In this document: positions 1 through 10,510 of the stretch, in pieces
Layout of the letters: every line of letters starts with the position of its first letter
How positions within the stretch are numbered: the stretch's first letter is position 1
Source of the DNA: Phragmites australis
Taxonomy: Eukaryota > Streptophyta > Magnoliopsida > Poales > Poaceae
Reading direction: 5' to 3'
Assembly: GCF_958298935.1 (NCBI RefSeq)
Contig: NC_084927.1
Span: 29,214,001 to 29,278,000, forward strand
DNA: 64,000 nucleotides
The notes under the pieces: model-generated
Seen by the model: the letters and a program-made list of their open reading frames with translations, nothing else
Database searches by the model: none
Told to the model about the DNA's origin: nothing
Made by a program: the position numbers and the translations under genes

Positions 1-280
1 CCACGTGACGACGTCATAGTCTGGTGTGCCCCCGAAGAAGTCCCTCACGAGGTCGAACGGGGGGGTCTAACCCAGGCTCATCCTCCTAACACGGGTATGA
101 TCACTACGATGGTGCCACTGTCGTCCATGCATAATCACTCGAGGGGCTTGTGAACACATGAATTTATTAAATATGGTAAATGTGGAAATAAATGTACTAG
201 TATAAATGCAATATTATACCTGTATGGTATGCAGGTGCAGCAGTAGAAGGTCAGGCATGAGTGCTGAAGTAGGGTGTGAC

Positions 281-365
281 CGGTGGAGGTCCAAAGGGTG
301 GAGGTTTGAACGGTGGAGGTCCAAAGGGTGGAGGTCTGAACAGTGGAGGTCCGAACGTTCGAGGT
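281..365 (-). repeat. 30-bp minisatellite encoding a Pro/Phe-rich tail
   Basis: Two 30-bp units differing at one position (about 281-340), plus a degenerate third part, each combine the hexad GGTGGAGGTC with short variants. Read on the minus strand it would encode repeats of the type FRPPPFGPPP. Its place downstream of the PMD suggests a proline-rich C-terminal tail of that protein, but the frame link across the intervening stops is not established. Confidence 0.5.
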
Positions 366-559
366 GCAGATGAAGATGTCCCAGCTTTATCACCGTAGTA
401 ACATGGAGACAGATGATTATATTAGATATACTATTGAATATATTGAATATGACAGTATATTAGTGCCCATTACCTGAGAGGCATTCGAACGGTGAAGGTT
501 TTGGCACAGGCCATGGTCTAGGTGTCAGGGTCGGTAAGTGTGTAGGTGCATCTAATATA

Positions 560-1690
560 TATTTTAAAAGTAATGCATCAGTAACAAAAGAATATTGCTA
601 ACTGTCGTGCGTATGAAAAATGCGTACCAGAGGTCGTGGTCGATGTGATAGTGTGGATGCCAGTCCCGATGGAGGTCATTGCACGTCGTACCTCGTGGAC
701 GACTCTGCATGGATCCCATTGGACCTGGAAGGAGCACCGATGACATGCGGTGGATCGACATGAGGTAAGCCTCAGGGCTCATACGATCTTGTCGAAAACC
801 CACTTGACAAATCCCACTACATCCGCCGCACTAAGCTGAATGGACCCGTCCTCCTCGGGTTCCCCATACCATTCCTTAGGGTACGAGGACTGGTCCACAA
901 TGGGCCAACAGATCATGAACCGCTCGTATGACTACAATTGCAGCAACAGTGGGCACCTAGCAAATGTGGCATGTGGCTCTTTCTTCGTGCACACGTCACA
1001 CAAGGCTTAATACGTCACCGCCAGGACAGCGGAGGCCCAGCTTAACTGGGGGACATCATTGGGCTATGCATCTGCGATCCCCTCATGTACAGAATAAGGG
1101 TCCTCGACACCAGGTGGCATTGGCCGCTGGTGAACAAAACTTAGCCGAATAACTAAAGTAGGTAGGACTCCAAGTGCCTTGAGACTGAGTATACACCAGT
1201 GTCCAGGTGCATGTATGCAAGCTCGAAGTAATGTAAATGATGATGAGTAAAATATCTTGCAAATCGTAAAGTAAAATGGAAAGATACTTAGAACTGGAGG
1301 ATCCACTTCGCCGTGAGCCCTCGCGGATTTGACAAGAACTCGGGCACATAAGCAGGTGCGTTGTCCATCCGCTGAACAAGGGTGAACCGCGCGAGCATGA
1401 CATTCATCTAGTCTGCATCCACATCGACAACTCCAACTGCGGCTCCGGCGCAAGGTAAGCCTAACAGGTAGAGTACGTCCTGCAACGTCGAAGCTATCTC
1501 GCCACATGGGAGGTGGCAAGTGTAAGCCTCAGGCCTCCACCAGTCGACTAATACAACGATCAGCGAGCGATCAAAATAGAATCACCTCGCGGCTGCCTCA
1601 GGGTTCTCTGTCACTCGGGCCTTCATGAAATGACATAGCGGTTGGAGTACATATACTGCCAACCTGTACCATTTGGAATATTAAATGAAT
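560..1690 (-). pseudogene. Plant mobile domain (aminotransferase-like PMD / MAIN-like) remnant
   Basis: On the minus strand between about 1600 and 1440 the translation reads LIVVLVDWWRPEAYTCHLP, then GEIASTLQDVLYLLGLPC. This matches the conserved PMD core (family pattern: WRPETHTFHLPxGEMTxTLQDVxxLLGLP). Further down, about 960-800, CWPIVDQSSYPKEWYG and a KWVF tail resemble the C-terminal half. A stop codon interrupts the domain near 1410 and others follow, so it is a pseudogene. PMDs occur both in host genes (MAIN/MAIL family) and in transposons. Here the domain lies 3' of a MULE transposase on the same strand, which favours a transposon-borne copy. Confidence 0.65.
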
Positions 1691-2419
1691 GTAGAGCATA
1701 CAATAAATAAATAATCAGGCACATACGCAGCTAACTCGTGACATACCGGTGCTTCCAGCGACCATCGATCATAACTAGCTCCCCGAGGCCACGTGGTCAG
1801 AAAACTCCTAACTCTATCTGGTGAACGGCATACAAAAAGTTACGGTGCTTCTTGTCCACTGCAGTGTCAAGAAGCTCGGGGTCGGTGGGTGTGCCATTTC
1901 TGTATTGAAACCAAATATAAATATTATGTTATATGAACATATTACATATACACATAGTTACATGAACACGATATAACATATAGGTGCACAAAGTTACATG
2001 AACATATTCTAACATATAGATACACAATCAAATACAAATTTAAGGTCCAAATACAATGTACATATGTAAGGCGAAAACCTTACAAATATAACATCGAGAT
2101 ACTAACACATTGACACTTGACTGCCTTCATGACCCCATCTAAACACCAGGTGCATTTTTCAAACAGTACTTGTATTTGTGACTTGCTTCATCGGACTTAC
2201 TACATCGCTTCACCCATGGACCCGCCTCGGGTTCATCCATATCATTCTGAATCCGCTGAGTTTGTCGACATCCCGGTGTGTACTTCATCTTCTCTTTGTC
2301 TACAAGAAGATTCGCGAGGGACATCAATCACTTATAAATGTATTAACAATGTCGTAGCCATAAAGCTCATGGTACTAAGTGTTCAATATCTGATCCTTCA
2401 TAAAGTAGGGGGAGACATA

Positions 2420-4746
2420 TTTTTGGGGTAGCATATTGTGCTTCCCACATGCAGCTATGACGTGTGTACAAGGTCTATGTAGCAATTGTGGCTTCTAGCA
2501 CATACAGATGCATATTTCAATCCTAAGCACGTACTCTTGCACATGACGCTCACGTCTGCCACCCCTACGACCCTTATACCGGCAAAAGACACTGTACATA
2601 TGCTCCATAATTTCCTCCTGATTTGTGCGGTGCATATATACCTTATTTGTGGCATTTCTCTATGTACTCACATAGCATCGATCCATACAACATATGGTTA
2701 TCTGTCATTGCCTTTGAAACAGCTACGAAGTGATCAATGAAATATCCGCAAGTTCCATGCTGAATATCTTCAATAATTTCAACAAGTTGGAGGGACCTCA
2801 TACCCCGTATAACCCAGTTGTAGATCTCAGCAAGATTAGTTGTCATTATCCCATACTTGCCCCTCTAGTGTCGTACATCAATGCCCATTTCTCTCTTGGC
2901 TCATTTTGTATCCACTACGAAAAGTTCCTAACAGTTGACCCTGACCTACTTACTATCTGGAGAGTATCTGTTGGGATGGATTCAAGAGCAACTGTCCTAT
3001 CTCCGGTGTCTTCTACCTCAGTTATCTGCTTTGTCGTTAGTTCATCTAGTCTTGCCCATAGTGCGTTGAACTTTTTTGCTAGTTTTGGCTGCATAATTTC
3101 TTGAGAAGACTCATCAAGTCCTTATTTTTGAATTGTCTATAAAAGTTTGCACCTATATGACTCATGCACCACCTGCTCTTCAAGTTGGCCCACTTTGCTC
3201 TTACACACCGTCGAACACTGCCATATTGTATATCAAGCAAAGCTTGCAACAGCCTTGCATGTCTATCATGAATCAAACATACATCAGACCAATCCAGAAT
3301 AATAGCATGCTTGACCCACTCAAGGAACCAATACCAGCCCTCCCCGTTCTTACTCTCCACGAAGGCAAACCCTAGTGGCATAACTTGTTTGTTCCCGTCT
3401 ACCCTAATTGCAGACAATATCTGTCCTTCATACTTCCCAATGAGGAACGTCCTGCCTAAGGAAATGATGGGACAACAGTGCATAAATGCCTAGATGGTTG
3501 CCGCAAATGCAAAGAAAGCACGTTGCAATACTCGCTTTCCAGGCTTCTCACTCGACGGGTAATGCTTGATGTCAAAGTAACTTCCAGAGTTTCTCGCGCA
3601 TATTATGGCTAGTTGATGTGGTAAGTTATCATATGAATTTTCATATGTCCCAAACCTCATCTCAATATCCTTCTATTTCGCCCACCATGCCTTGGCATAG
3701 TTTATTGTATATTGGAATATTTCCTCAATAGTACGGATTATTAATCGTGGCTCATACTTTAGGTTGTCCATAATCTCTCGATACATAACATTGGCAATAA
3801 AAGCAGATGACAGGTTTCGATAGGAGAACTCTATTTCATCAATGTGACAGTTATGCTCCCTAACTATTGAGCACTCCTAGTGGTCAACCCACTTCCCCCT
3901 GAATGCATGCACTCGCTATGGACAATCAGGAACCAAACACTAGACCTCGTATTTCCTTTTGCTCAACTTCACAACCTAGAATTGCCTCCAAAAAGACGGT
4001 GACTAGAATTTTACTGCATGAATAACAACCTCCTTACTAGGGTATATAGTACCCTAGTACACCTTGTTCTCATGATATTTCCAAGGTGTTCGATGACCCT
4101 CATTGACCAATAGCTTTGAAGATTCCTAATTTCTCCACACTCTAGGAACATGAGCATTTCTCTCCTCGTTGAATGAATCCTCATCGGCAATGGCTTCCTC
4201 CAACTCATGATGCTCCCTCTCCGTCTCTTCAATTATGCTAGGGATTTACTCCCCCTCATTGGCTACACCCCTCGGTTGCATCTCCCACACATCCAAAACA
4301 TCTTGCTCGTCCCCCACAGTTATTGAGTCTGCTTCATCCACCACCGATTGAGCTGTTCCTGCTACTGCTTCCCCAACGTTTATATCTATTGGATCCTTCT
4401 GTTACGCCTCATGTAGCAGCACAAGAGGAAGACCACGTTCACATGCAATATCTAAATACTACCTCCAAGTAAATGTCGCATTAATTGGGAAGAGCTCCTC
4501 AAAGTACCCCTAAATAGCACAGCTTAATACAGTTCTCAGCTTAAACTCATGTTGCTTGGGATCCGGTTGAAAATAGCGCATTTGCCACTTGCACACACCC
4601 ACTATGGTATCTTCATTGGCTCTACTAAGTCCCTTGACGACATGCTGAAATTCAGAGAGATCTACACCGCTTGGACTATAACCAATCTGACCTTCACCAT
4701 AATATATTTGAAAATATAGCTTATCGGATATCCCTGGAAACATCAA
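2420..4746 (-). pseudogene. MURA-like MULE transposase pseudogene
   Basis: MULE transposases cut and join element ends using a DDE-type RNase-H fold. The N-terminal piece (4746-4510) shows the family phrase SPSGVDLSEFQHVVKGLSR. The core (3483-3079) contains GKYEGQILSAIRVDGNKQV, then PLGFAFVE, WYWFLEWVK and VCLIHDRHA, which are standard MULE transposase blocks. The SWIM finger can be read near 2520-2430 as a CTHVIAACGK-type C-x-H motif. The first catalytic aspartate appears lost: the family's LDGTFL reads LGRTFL here (about 3455). Several in-frame stops occur, for example just before the core start at 3490 and in the DNA-binding region. Inactive copy; family assignment is firm, exact boundaries are not. 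Confidence 0.8.
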
Positions 4747-4750
4747 AAAA

Positions 4751-5065
4751 TATGTCCAATGTTAATACAGGAAAATTATACTTCTCATTAACAAACTCTG
4801 ACAAAATTCCCAGAACCAATGATCACCTAACAATACGTTTAGTTCACTACAATCAATATTGCTCTTAAGAAAACTAACCAAACCCACTAATTTACCATCG
4901 GTCTACTTAATAAAGTTTCTAATTATCCATAATTATAACATACATCATCATTCTATAAAATCTAGATAATCGATACTACCATACTCTAAATACCACTATC
5001 CATTTGATGGCTATCCTACCATGTTGAAATAGATCTTTAAAATATACTATAAAAGACAAAAGCAT
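4751..5065. other. AT-rich spacer, nothing recognised
   Basis: AT-rich DNA between the MULE remnant and the palindrome-rich LTR block. It may hold the degenerate 5' end of the MULE, but I see no terminal repeat. Confidence 0.4.
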
Positions 5066-6295
5066 CATTTTCTGATTACCGGACTATCCGGTGCACATCA
5101 CTTCATCACCGGACTATCCGGTGAGTTGTCTTCAGCCAACCGAGCCAATGCAACCCTCTCTGGAAATAATGCTCTGGTGTTACACAATCTTCATCACCGA
5201 ACCATCCGTTGGGTTGAACTTCATTCTACTTCTTTGCACTGTTTATTATCCAGTGTTTTGTCCTGTGTTCATTTAATCCACACCGGACCATCCGATGGGT
5301 TGAACCTTCGATCTTTAGCGGTTGCATCCTTCTATGGTAATAATGCTCCAATGCATTCATCCTTCTAATCACCAGACTATCCAGTGAGACATATTCTTCA
5401 GTACAGCACATTCTCTGAAAGAATTGCTCCGGTGAACACTTTGCTCAAACACTAGACCTTCTGGTGAGGTCTTCAGACCTCTTTCGCATTTGACAAATAT
5501 ACTCCGGTGAGTTCACATACCCAAAGCACCAGACCATCCAGTGAGGTAAATCTTTATGAGACTTCTCCAATTCAGTCCAACTTTGTCCTGGCTGCGGTGG
5601 CTTCCTTATGTATTGCATCCATGAGACCTACTAACATATATTCTTGACAAATATGTTAGTCTCATTTACTATATTGTCATTAATCACTAAAATCATAACC
5701 ATGGCCTAATGGGGCCATTTTTGCTACAAAGATCTCACCGGAAGAACCGGTGCTTGAGCAGAATGCTCAAGGGAACACTTCTTCCAGAGAAGGTGTTGTG
5801 TTCAAGAATGAAGGTTAAGCCTCATCGGATAGTCCGGTGATCAGTGGGAGTTGCACCGAAGCATTTTCAGAGAAAAAAAGAGAATGCTCAACCCACCAGA
5901 TAGTCCGGTGTTGAGAAGGATGCAACCACTGAAGATCGAAGGTTCAACCCATCGGATGGTCCGCTATGAATGGAATGAACACTGGACAATACACCAGTTA
6001 ATGAATAGTACAATGAGGCAGAACAAAGTTCAACGCAACGGATGATCCGGTGATAAAGGTTGTGCACACCAGACTATTATTTTTAGAAAGGGTTGCATTG
6101 GCTCGGTTGGCTGAAGTCAACTCACCGGATAGTCCAGCGATTAAGTGATATGCATCGGATGCATATACTATAGCAATTTACACAGAGAATAAAGAAAGGC
6201 TCGGATGGCTCGGGATGACTTACATGATAGTCTGGTGATAGAGATGAAGTATACACCGGAGTATCCGGTGTTCATAGATGCTTGAGTGGGGTTCC
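5066..6295. repeat. Large imperfect inverted repeat: head-to-head LTR fragments with CCGG palindromes
   Basis: The arm at about 5070-5450 is the inverse of 5820-6170. For example, TTGAACCTTCGATCTT near 5300 appears inverted near 5935, and both arms encode RRMQPLKIEGSTHRMVR in opposite directions. The arms are studded with the near-palindrome CACCGGACTATCCGGTG. The loop (about 5590-5740) contains phrases typical of the 5' start of grass LTRs (TTAGTGATTAATGACAAT on the minus strand). The simplest reading is a minus-strand LTR fragment (5735 down to 5066) joined to a plus-strand fragment (5740-6295) of the same family; the latter continues at 7985. Confidence 0.65.
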
Positions 6296-7984
6296 TGAAA
6301 GTGCATCTAGGCCCCCTAAGTGGGTTTTGGCTTATTGATGACAAAACGATTAAGGAACTAATATATTTATCAAAGCTATGAACAGGTTTTAGTCTCAATT
6401 GGGGAGACTCACGACGATTGACGCCCCTTGAAAAAAAAAAGAGAAGCGGTGTGTAGTACTCAATAGGATTTAAATTGTTCTATCTTTGAAATTGAGTCTA
6501 GGTTAACCGTACTATTAAGAGGGTTGTAATTGTTAGCTTTTATGGTGTCTCAATGCTCAAAATAACCTATTAGAATCAATATTCGAGAGACACATTCACC
6601 CACGGACACTGGAAAAAAAAAGGCAGTGTGTACTGAGTCTGGAGTCTCCGGTGTTCACCGGATACTTCGATACTCAGTGTGTTAGGCCAAAGTCTCCGAG
6701 AAAGACTCCACCAGAAGAGCCTCAGTTCCGAATATTTTTAATTATCTGGAGTATCCGGTAGTGTGTTAGGCCGGAGTCTCAAAGAGAGACTCCGCTTAGA
6801 GTGCCTCGGTTAAGCTTTTATTTTTAAGAGAAAAAGACCGGAGTCTCCGGTGTTCACCGGATACTCCGGGAAGAAATTTTTTTTGGCCGGAGTCTCCAAG
6901 AGAGACTCCGCCAAGAGTGCCTTGGTTAGCATTTAATTTAAATGACCGGAGTCTCCGGTGTTCACCGGATACTCCGGTACTTGGAGAGGCCGGACAGTCC
7001 GGCAAGTCTCCGGACTATTTCTTCGTGGTGACTAAGTCTGGCCCGGAGACTCCGGTGTTCACCGGATACTCCGGGCAGTTCAATAGAACCGTAACGGCTA
7101 GTTCTGACACGGTTCTGAGCACGTTTTGGATTTCAGGCCGGAGACTCTGGTGTTCAGCGGATACTCCAGGGTAGGTATGTCAGAACAGTAACGACTAGTT
7201 TTTTAGGGTGAGCTATATATACCTGCACACCCCCTAGCATTTATTGCTTGCTGTTACTGCTGAGCTCCACTTTCACAAAGCTTCCCAAGAGCATTTAAAA
7301 GCCCTCCAAACATCTCTAGTGCTTAGTTTTGCGCCAAATTTGAGAGATTGTGTTTGGAAGTGAATTTGAGTCATTGAGCATTGAGTTTATCATCGAACAT
7401 ACATTGTGATCATTTCTCTTGGAGCCTTGTGCTCCTAGACGACAAGACGTCGCCCGTAGAGCACCCAATCATTATGGAGTGTCACGGGAAGTTTGTAATT
7501 GACATCGACTTGAGTAAGAAAATCTAGTTTGATCTTTGTGGTCGCTAGAAGAAGATATGGTTGGAAATGACCCGGCTCTTTGAGAGCTCCTCAACGGAGA
7601 CGTAGGCACATCTTTGTGAAGTGGCCAAACTCCTGAATAATTTCTTATCTCATCACTTGTGCAAGTTTTACTAGTTATGTAGTTTTAGGATTTTTCCCAT
7701 ATATTAGTTTTTGTGATCATCTTGCTATTAACTCTTGTTGTTTAAGCTTTGTACTGATAATAGCACTAGTATTATCTTTTAGTCCTTAGTTTTACTTGCT
7801 TAGCTTCAGTTGTTCTCGAGTTCCTGTATAGACCGGATATTTCGGCCTAGACCAGATACTCCGGACAGACCGGAGTATCCGACCTTCACCAGAGTATCTG
7901 GCATCTGTTTAATCCGCTGTTTAGTTTTAATTTTAAGAAAAGCCTATTCACCCCCCCCCCCTCTAGGCAACTTTAGTACATTCA
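6296..7984 (+). mobile_element. Solo LTR (TG...CA, 1689 bp) inserted into an older LTR
   Basis: It starts TGAAAGTGCATCTAGG and ends with CTATTCACCCCCC-type sequence and CATTCA, both common at the ends of grass LTRs. A TATA box (CTATATATACC, about 7210) and downstream U5-like sequence (ACGGAGACGTAGGCAC near 7598) give plus orientation. Palindromes combining CCGGAGTCTCCGG and CACCGGATACTCCGG recur at about 6640, 6840, 6945, 7045 and 7140. Flanks GTTCC (6291-6295) and ATTTC (7985-7989) fit a decayed 5-bp TSD of GTTTC. The uninterrupted copy at 15.2 kb has exactly TTTC at this point, which confirms both borders. Confidence 0.75.
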
Positions 7985-8245
7985 ATTTCAACGGCTAGTT
8001 TGTAAGAGTGTACTTACCGGATGATTCGATGTTAGTACTATTGTTCTCACCGGATCATCCGGTGTTAACAACTTTTCAGAGTCGTTAGGTTAACGGCTAG
8101 TGCGTGGGTTTGAGGCTACATCCCTCTCCTCTCCTCCCCTATCTTCCTTTATTCTAGATTTAAATTGCTATTTTGGCTGATTTTCAGCCATTTTATAGTG
8201 TGTGGCTAGTGGGGGGTGGCGCGGGTGTGGGGGGATAACCGCACC
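7985..8245 (+). repeat. Continuation of the older plus-strand LTR (U3 3' part)
   Basis: Positions 7985-8130 are the inverse of about 15160-15265 at high identity, including the palindrome CACCGGATCATCCGGTG and the following TTTTCAGAGTCGTTAGG. It picks up exactly where 6295 stops. At the place where the 15-kb copy has the TATA sequence GGCTATAAATATACC, this copy reads GGCTACATCCC, so its promoter is lost. It is then truncated by the solo LTR at 8246. Confidence 0.65.
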
Positions 8246-8638
8246 TGTCGGAGGGTGAACTCCTGTCGCAGGGATCCCGAGAGACCCCTTTTTAGAGATT
8301 CGGCCGGGGGGATGATCCTGGATAAGCTTGTTTGGGAAATAAGCGGGAACGGAAACAAATGCGATGGCTGGTGGGGGATGATCGCCCTAATGCGAGAAAA
8401 ATGGGTGCACCGGGGTTTAGACAGGTTCGGGCCGCACGGAGGCGTAACACCCTACTCCTGTGTGAGCGCTATATTTATCCTTGAAGGGAATTCTTCAAGG
8501 ATGTATCTGGTTCCAAGGGGAGAGCCGTTTACAAAGAGCTTGAGGCTCTTGTGTTCTAGCTTGGCTTGAGCTGGTTCGAGCGTCTACGTCCTCTTCTTCA
8601 CACACTTCCGGTCCCCTTTTACGTGTTCTCCATCCTTT

Positions 8639-8648
8639 CCTTTTATAG
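8639..8648 (-). promoter_or_regulatory. LTR TATA box, copy A
   Basis: CTATAAAAGG on the minus strand, the same core as in the second solo LTR. It places U3 at higher coordinates and R-U5 at lower ones. Confidence 0.7.
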
Positions 8649-9139
8649 GCGCGCCGACCTCAACATATCCTGAATGGGAAAGAGGGGATGCGAATGCCAA
8701 GGTGCCATGGAGAAAGGCGTAATCATTTCGTCTTGGCGAAGTGACAGGGGCGGTGGAGAAATGCGGCGCGCATCCGATCACCCGCCACTGTGGAAGCCCT
8801 CGGGCGCCATAAAGGGGGCCCACCGGGCAGCCTCAGAGGTGCCCGGTGCGCCCACCCTGTCTTGTTCTTCTGCCAGGGCAGGGTGGCAGGCGGAGCGCTT
8901 TGATTCTGGCAACATTATCCCGAGGCACCCGGATGAAACGGGACGGGACCCGTGCATTTAATGGACCCACGCCCCCCTGCCAGGGCATGGCAGGGTCTGA
9001 CACGGGGGCGTGGGCAGCTGAGAATGTCAGGATGTCAGGATGTCAGGCCGCGCGTGCCTATTAAATGTGGCATTGGGCCTTTGACTGGCTGACACCCCGA
9101 CGATGGGACCCTTCGGGTCGTCGAATGATCTTGAGTGAA

Positions 9140-9719
9140 CCTTCGGGGAACCGGGTCCTCGGGGGCTGCCACGTGTAGCCCCGAGCACTCTCTCCCGAGC
9201 ACTTCGGTGAGACCTTTCGGGGAACCGAGTCCTCGGGGGCTGCCACGTGCAGCCCCGAGCACTCTCTCCCGAGCACTTGGGTGAAACCTTCGGGGAACCG
9301 AGTCCTCGGGGGCTGCCACGTGCAGCCCCGAGCACTCTCTCCCGAGCACTTGGGTGAGGCCTTCGGGGAACCGAGTCCTCGGGGGCTGCCACGTGCAGCC
9401 CCGAGCAATCACTCCGGAGCACTTGGGTGAAACCTTCGGGGAACCGAGTCCTCGGGGGCTGCCACGTGCAGCCCCGAGCACTCTCTCCCGAGCACTTGGG
9501 TGAGACCTTCGGGGAACCGAGTCCTCGGGGGCTGCCACGTGCAGCCCCGAGCACTCTCTCCCGAGCACTTGGGTGAGGCCTTCGGGGAACCGAGTCCTCG
9601 GGGGCTGCCACGTGCAGCCCCGAGCACTCTCTCCCGAGCACTTGGGTGAGACCTTCGGGGAACCGAGTCCTCGGGGGCTGCCACGTGCAGCCCCGAGCAC
9701 TCTCTCTCGAGCACTTCCT
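9140..9719 (-). repeat. Array of eight 73-bp units, each with a G-box (copy A)
   Basis: Units begin CCTTCGGGGAACCGAGTCC. Each contains CTCGGGGGCTGC-CACGTG-CAGCCCCGAG, that is, a bHLH/bZIP G-box hexamer (CACGTG) inside a hairpin-forming dyad. CACGTG occurs at 9170, 9244, 9317, 9390, 9463, 9536, 9609 and 9682; spacing is 73 bp except for one 74-bp step caused by an extra T. The array lies about 500-1080 bp upstream of the LTR TATA box in transcription order. Flanking sequence in each unit (CTCTCTCCCGAGCACTT) is also conserved. Confidence 0.92.
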
Positions 9720-9914
9720 TCCCGATATTTGGGCTCTGCGGATCATCGGGGAACTGGGGTGCTCGGGGACCAGAGGCGGCGGCCCCGAGCACCTTCTCCC
9801 GGGACTTAGCTTCTTCTTATCTTGCAGGGTGGTGACATGTGGCGGATGGACGGCCTGGTCTCGGGACTTAGGGACCCCTGGTTCCGAATACACCAACAGC
9901 ACCCTAAGAGGATG

Positions 9915-10100
9915 GAAAGGGGGGCTACCCGCCCTCTCAGTGGGTGGTAAGGCTGGTGGACTCAGGGGGTGGGGCCTAGCCGCCCTCTCAGAAAGCGGTA
10001 AGGACTAACCGCCCTCTGAGAGGGCGGTAAGGAGCTCCGTTGTCACGTTGTCATCCTTACTGCCCTCTGAAAGGGTTGCAACCCTTTAAGAGGGCGGTAG
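9915..10100. repeat. Cluster of GAGGGCGGT dyads
   Basis: Four short dyads built on ACCGCCCTCT/AGAGGGCGGT. One at 10008-10028 is a perfect palindrome of 21 bp with a single central base, and another at 10058-10099 is a 42-bp imperfect palindrome. They begin about 15 bp after the solo LTR's target duplication. Probably terminal or subterminal repeats of an unidentified transposon. Confidence 0.6.
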
Positions 10101-10103
10101 ACG

Positions 10104-10498
10104 TCTATTTGTGCAAATATTATCATCATGGGTCTATTTATTTAAATATTAATGTTAGAAAATATAAAAACTCTTCAAGTTCAGTCGTTCACGCGCCATG
10201 GACGGAGGAGGCAACATGGGCCCATTAACCAAGACACCAAATCGCAAGCCTACAACCGGCAGAGGTAGGGAAAACGATGGCGAATTCTCGATCTCAACAA
10301 GCCGGCATGATCGCTGGCCGGAGCCGACAGGCGATCGGTGAGGTTCATCGGGTTCAGCCGTACGGCGCGGCACGTCGAACAACATCACCCATGATCTAGT
10401 ACAAGACAACACTGCATTGCAACAGATATGTCGAGGTATGCTGTCCAATTTTGTTCTAAATTTTGTTTTGCCTGCGCAAGTTATCCGAACTTTTTTTT
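10104..10498. other. Non-coding spacer, nothing recognised
   Basis: Mixed-composition DNA between the GAGGGCGGT dyad cluster and the LINE. Short ORFs have no recognisable content. A stretch near 10270-10340 is loosely similar to 15630-15690, too weakly to call. Confidence 0.3.
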
Positions 10499-10510
10499 AT
10501 GAACAAGGGT

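Larger units (their letters stand above)
1..4750 (-). mobile_element. Degenerate Mutator-like element (MULE) with transposase and PMD, cut by the left window edge
   Basis: Reading the minus strand from about 4746 down, I see in order: a MULE N-terminal segment (4746-4510), a MuDR-type DNA-binding region (about 4010-3600), a DDE transposase core (about 3490-3080), the region after the core (2846-2643), a SWIM zinc finger (about 2520-2430) and then a plant mobile domain (about 1690-560). Every piece is broken by stops or frame changes, so this is an inactive relic. No terminal inverted repeat or target duplication could be identified; the left end lies outside the window and the right end is somewhere in AT-rich DNA at 4750-5065. 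Confidence 0.75.
8246..9898 (-). mobile_element. Gypsy-type solo LTR, copy A (1653 bp, TSD GCACC)
   Basis: On the plus strand it runs TGTCGGAGGGTGAACTCC to CCAACA; the partner copy at 25607 ends CCGACA, so the termini are TGTCGG/CCGACA. The flanking five bases are GCACC on both sides (8241-8245 and 9899-9903), a perfect target duplication. A canonical TATA box (CTATAAAAGG, minus strand, 8639-8648) and the ending GGAGTTCACCCTCCGACA on the minus strand set minus orientation. U3 contains eight 73-bp G-box units. No internal retrotransposon domain lies next to it, so it is a solo LTR left by LTR-LTR recombination. Long ORFs across the array, the longest spanning 9027-9902 minus, are artefacts of the repeat. 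Confidence 0.88.

Noticed and set aside
8216..8569. 117-codon plus ORF
   Set aside because: Spans the LTR border and the U5 region of the solo LTR read backwards; not a gene.
9140..9719. CRISPR-like regular repeat array
   Set aside because: Units are contiguous 73-bp tandem repeats without unique spacers, inside a plant LTR.
9027..9902. 291-codon minus ORF and several companions with repeated GSPRGLGSPKVSPK-like peptides
   Set aside because: Open frames created by the 73-bp G-box repeat inside a solo LTR; the repeat is not a multiple of three, so all frames show the same pseudo-protein.
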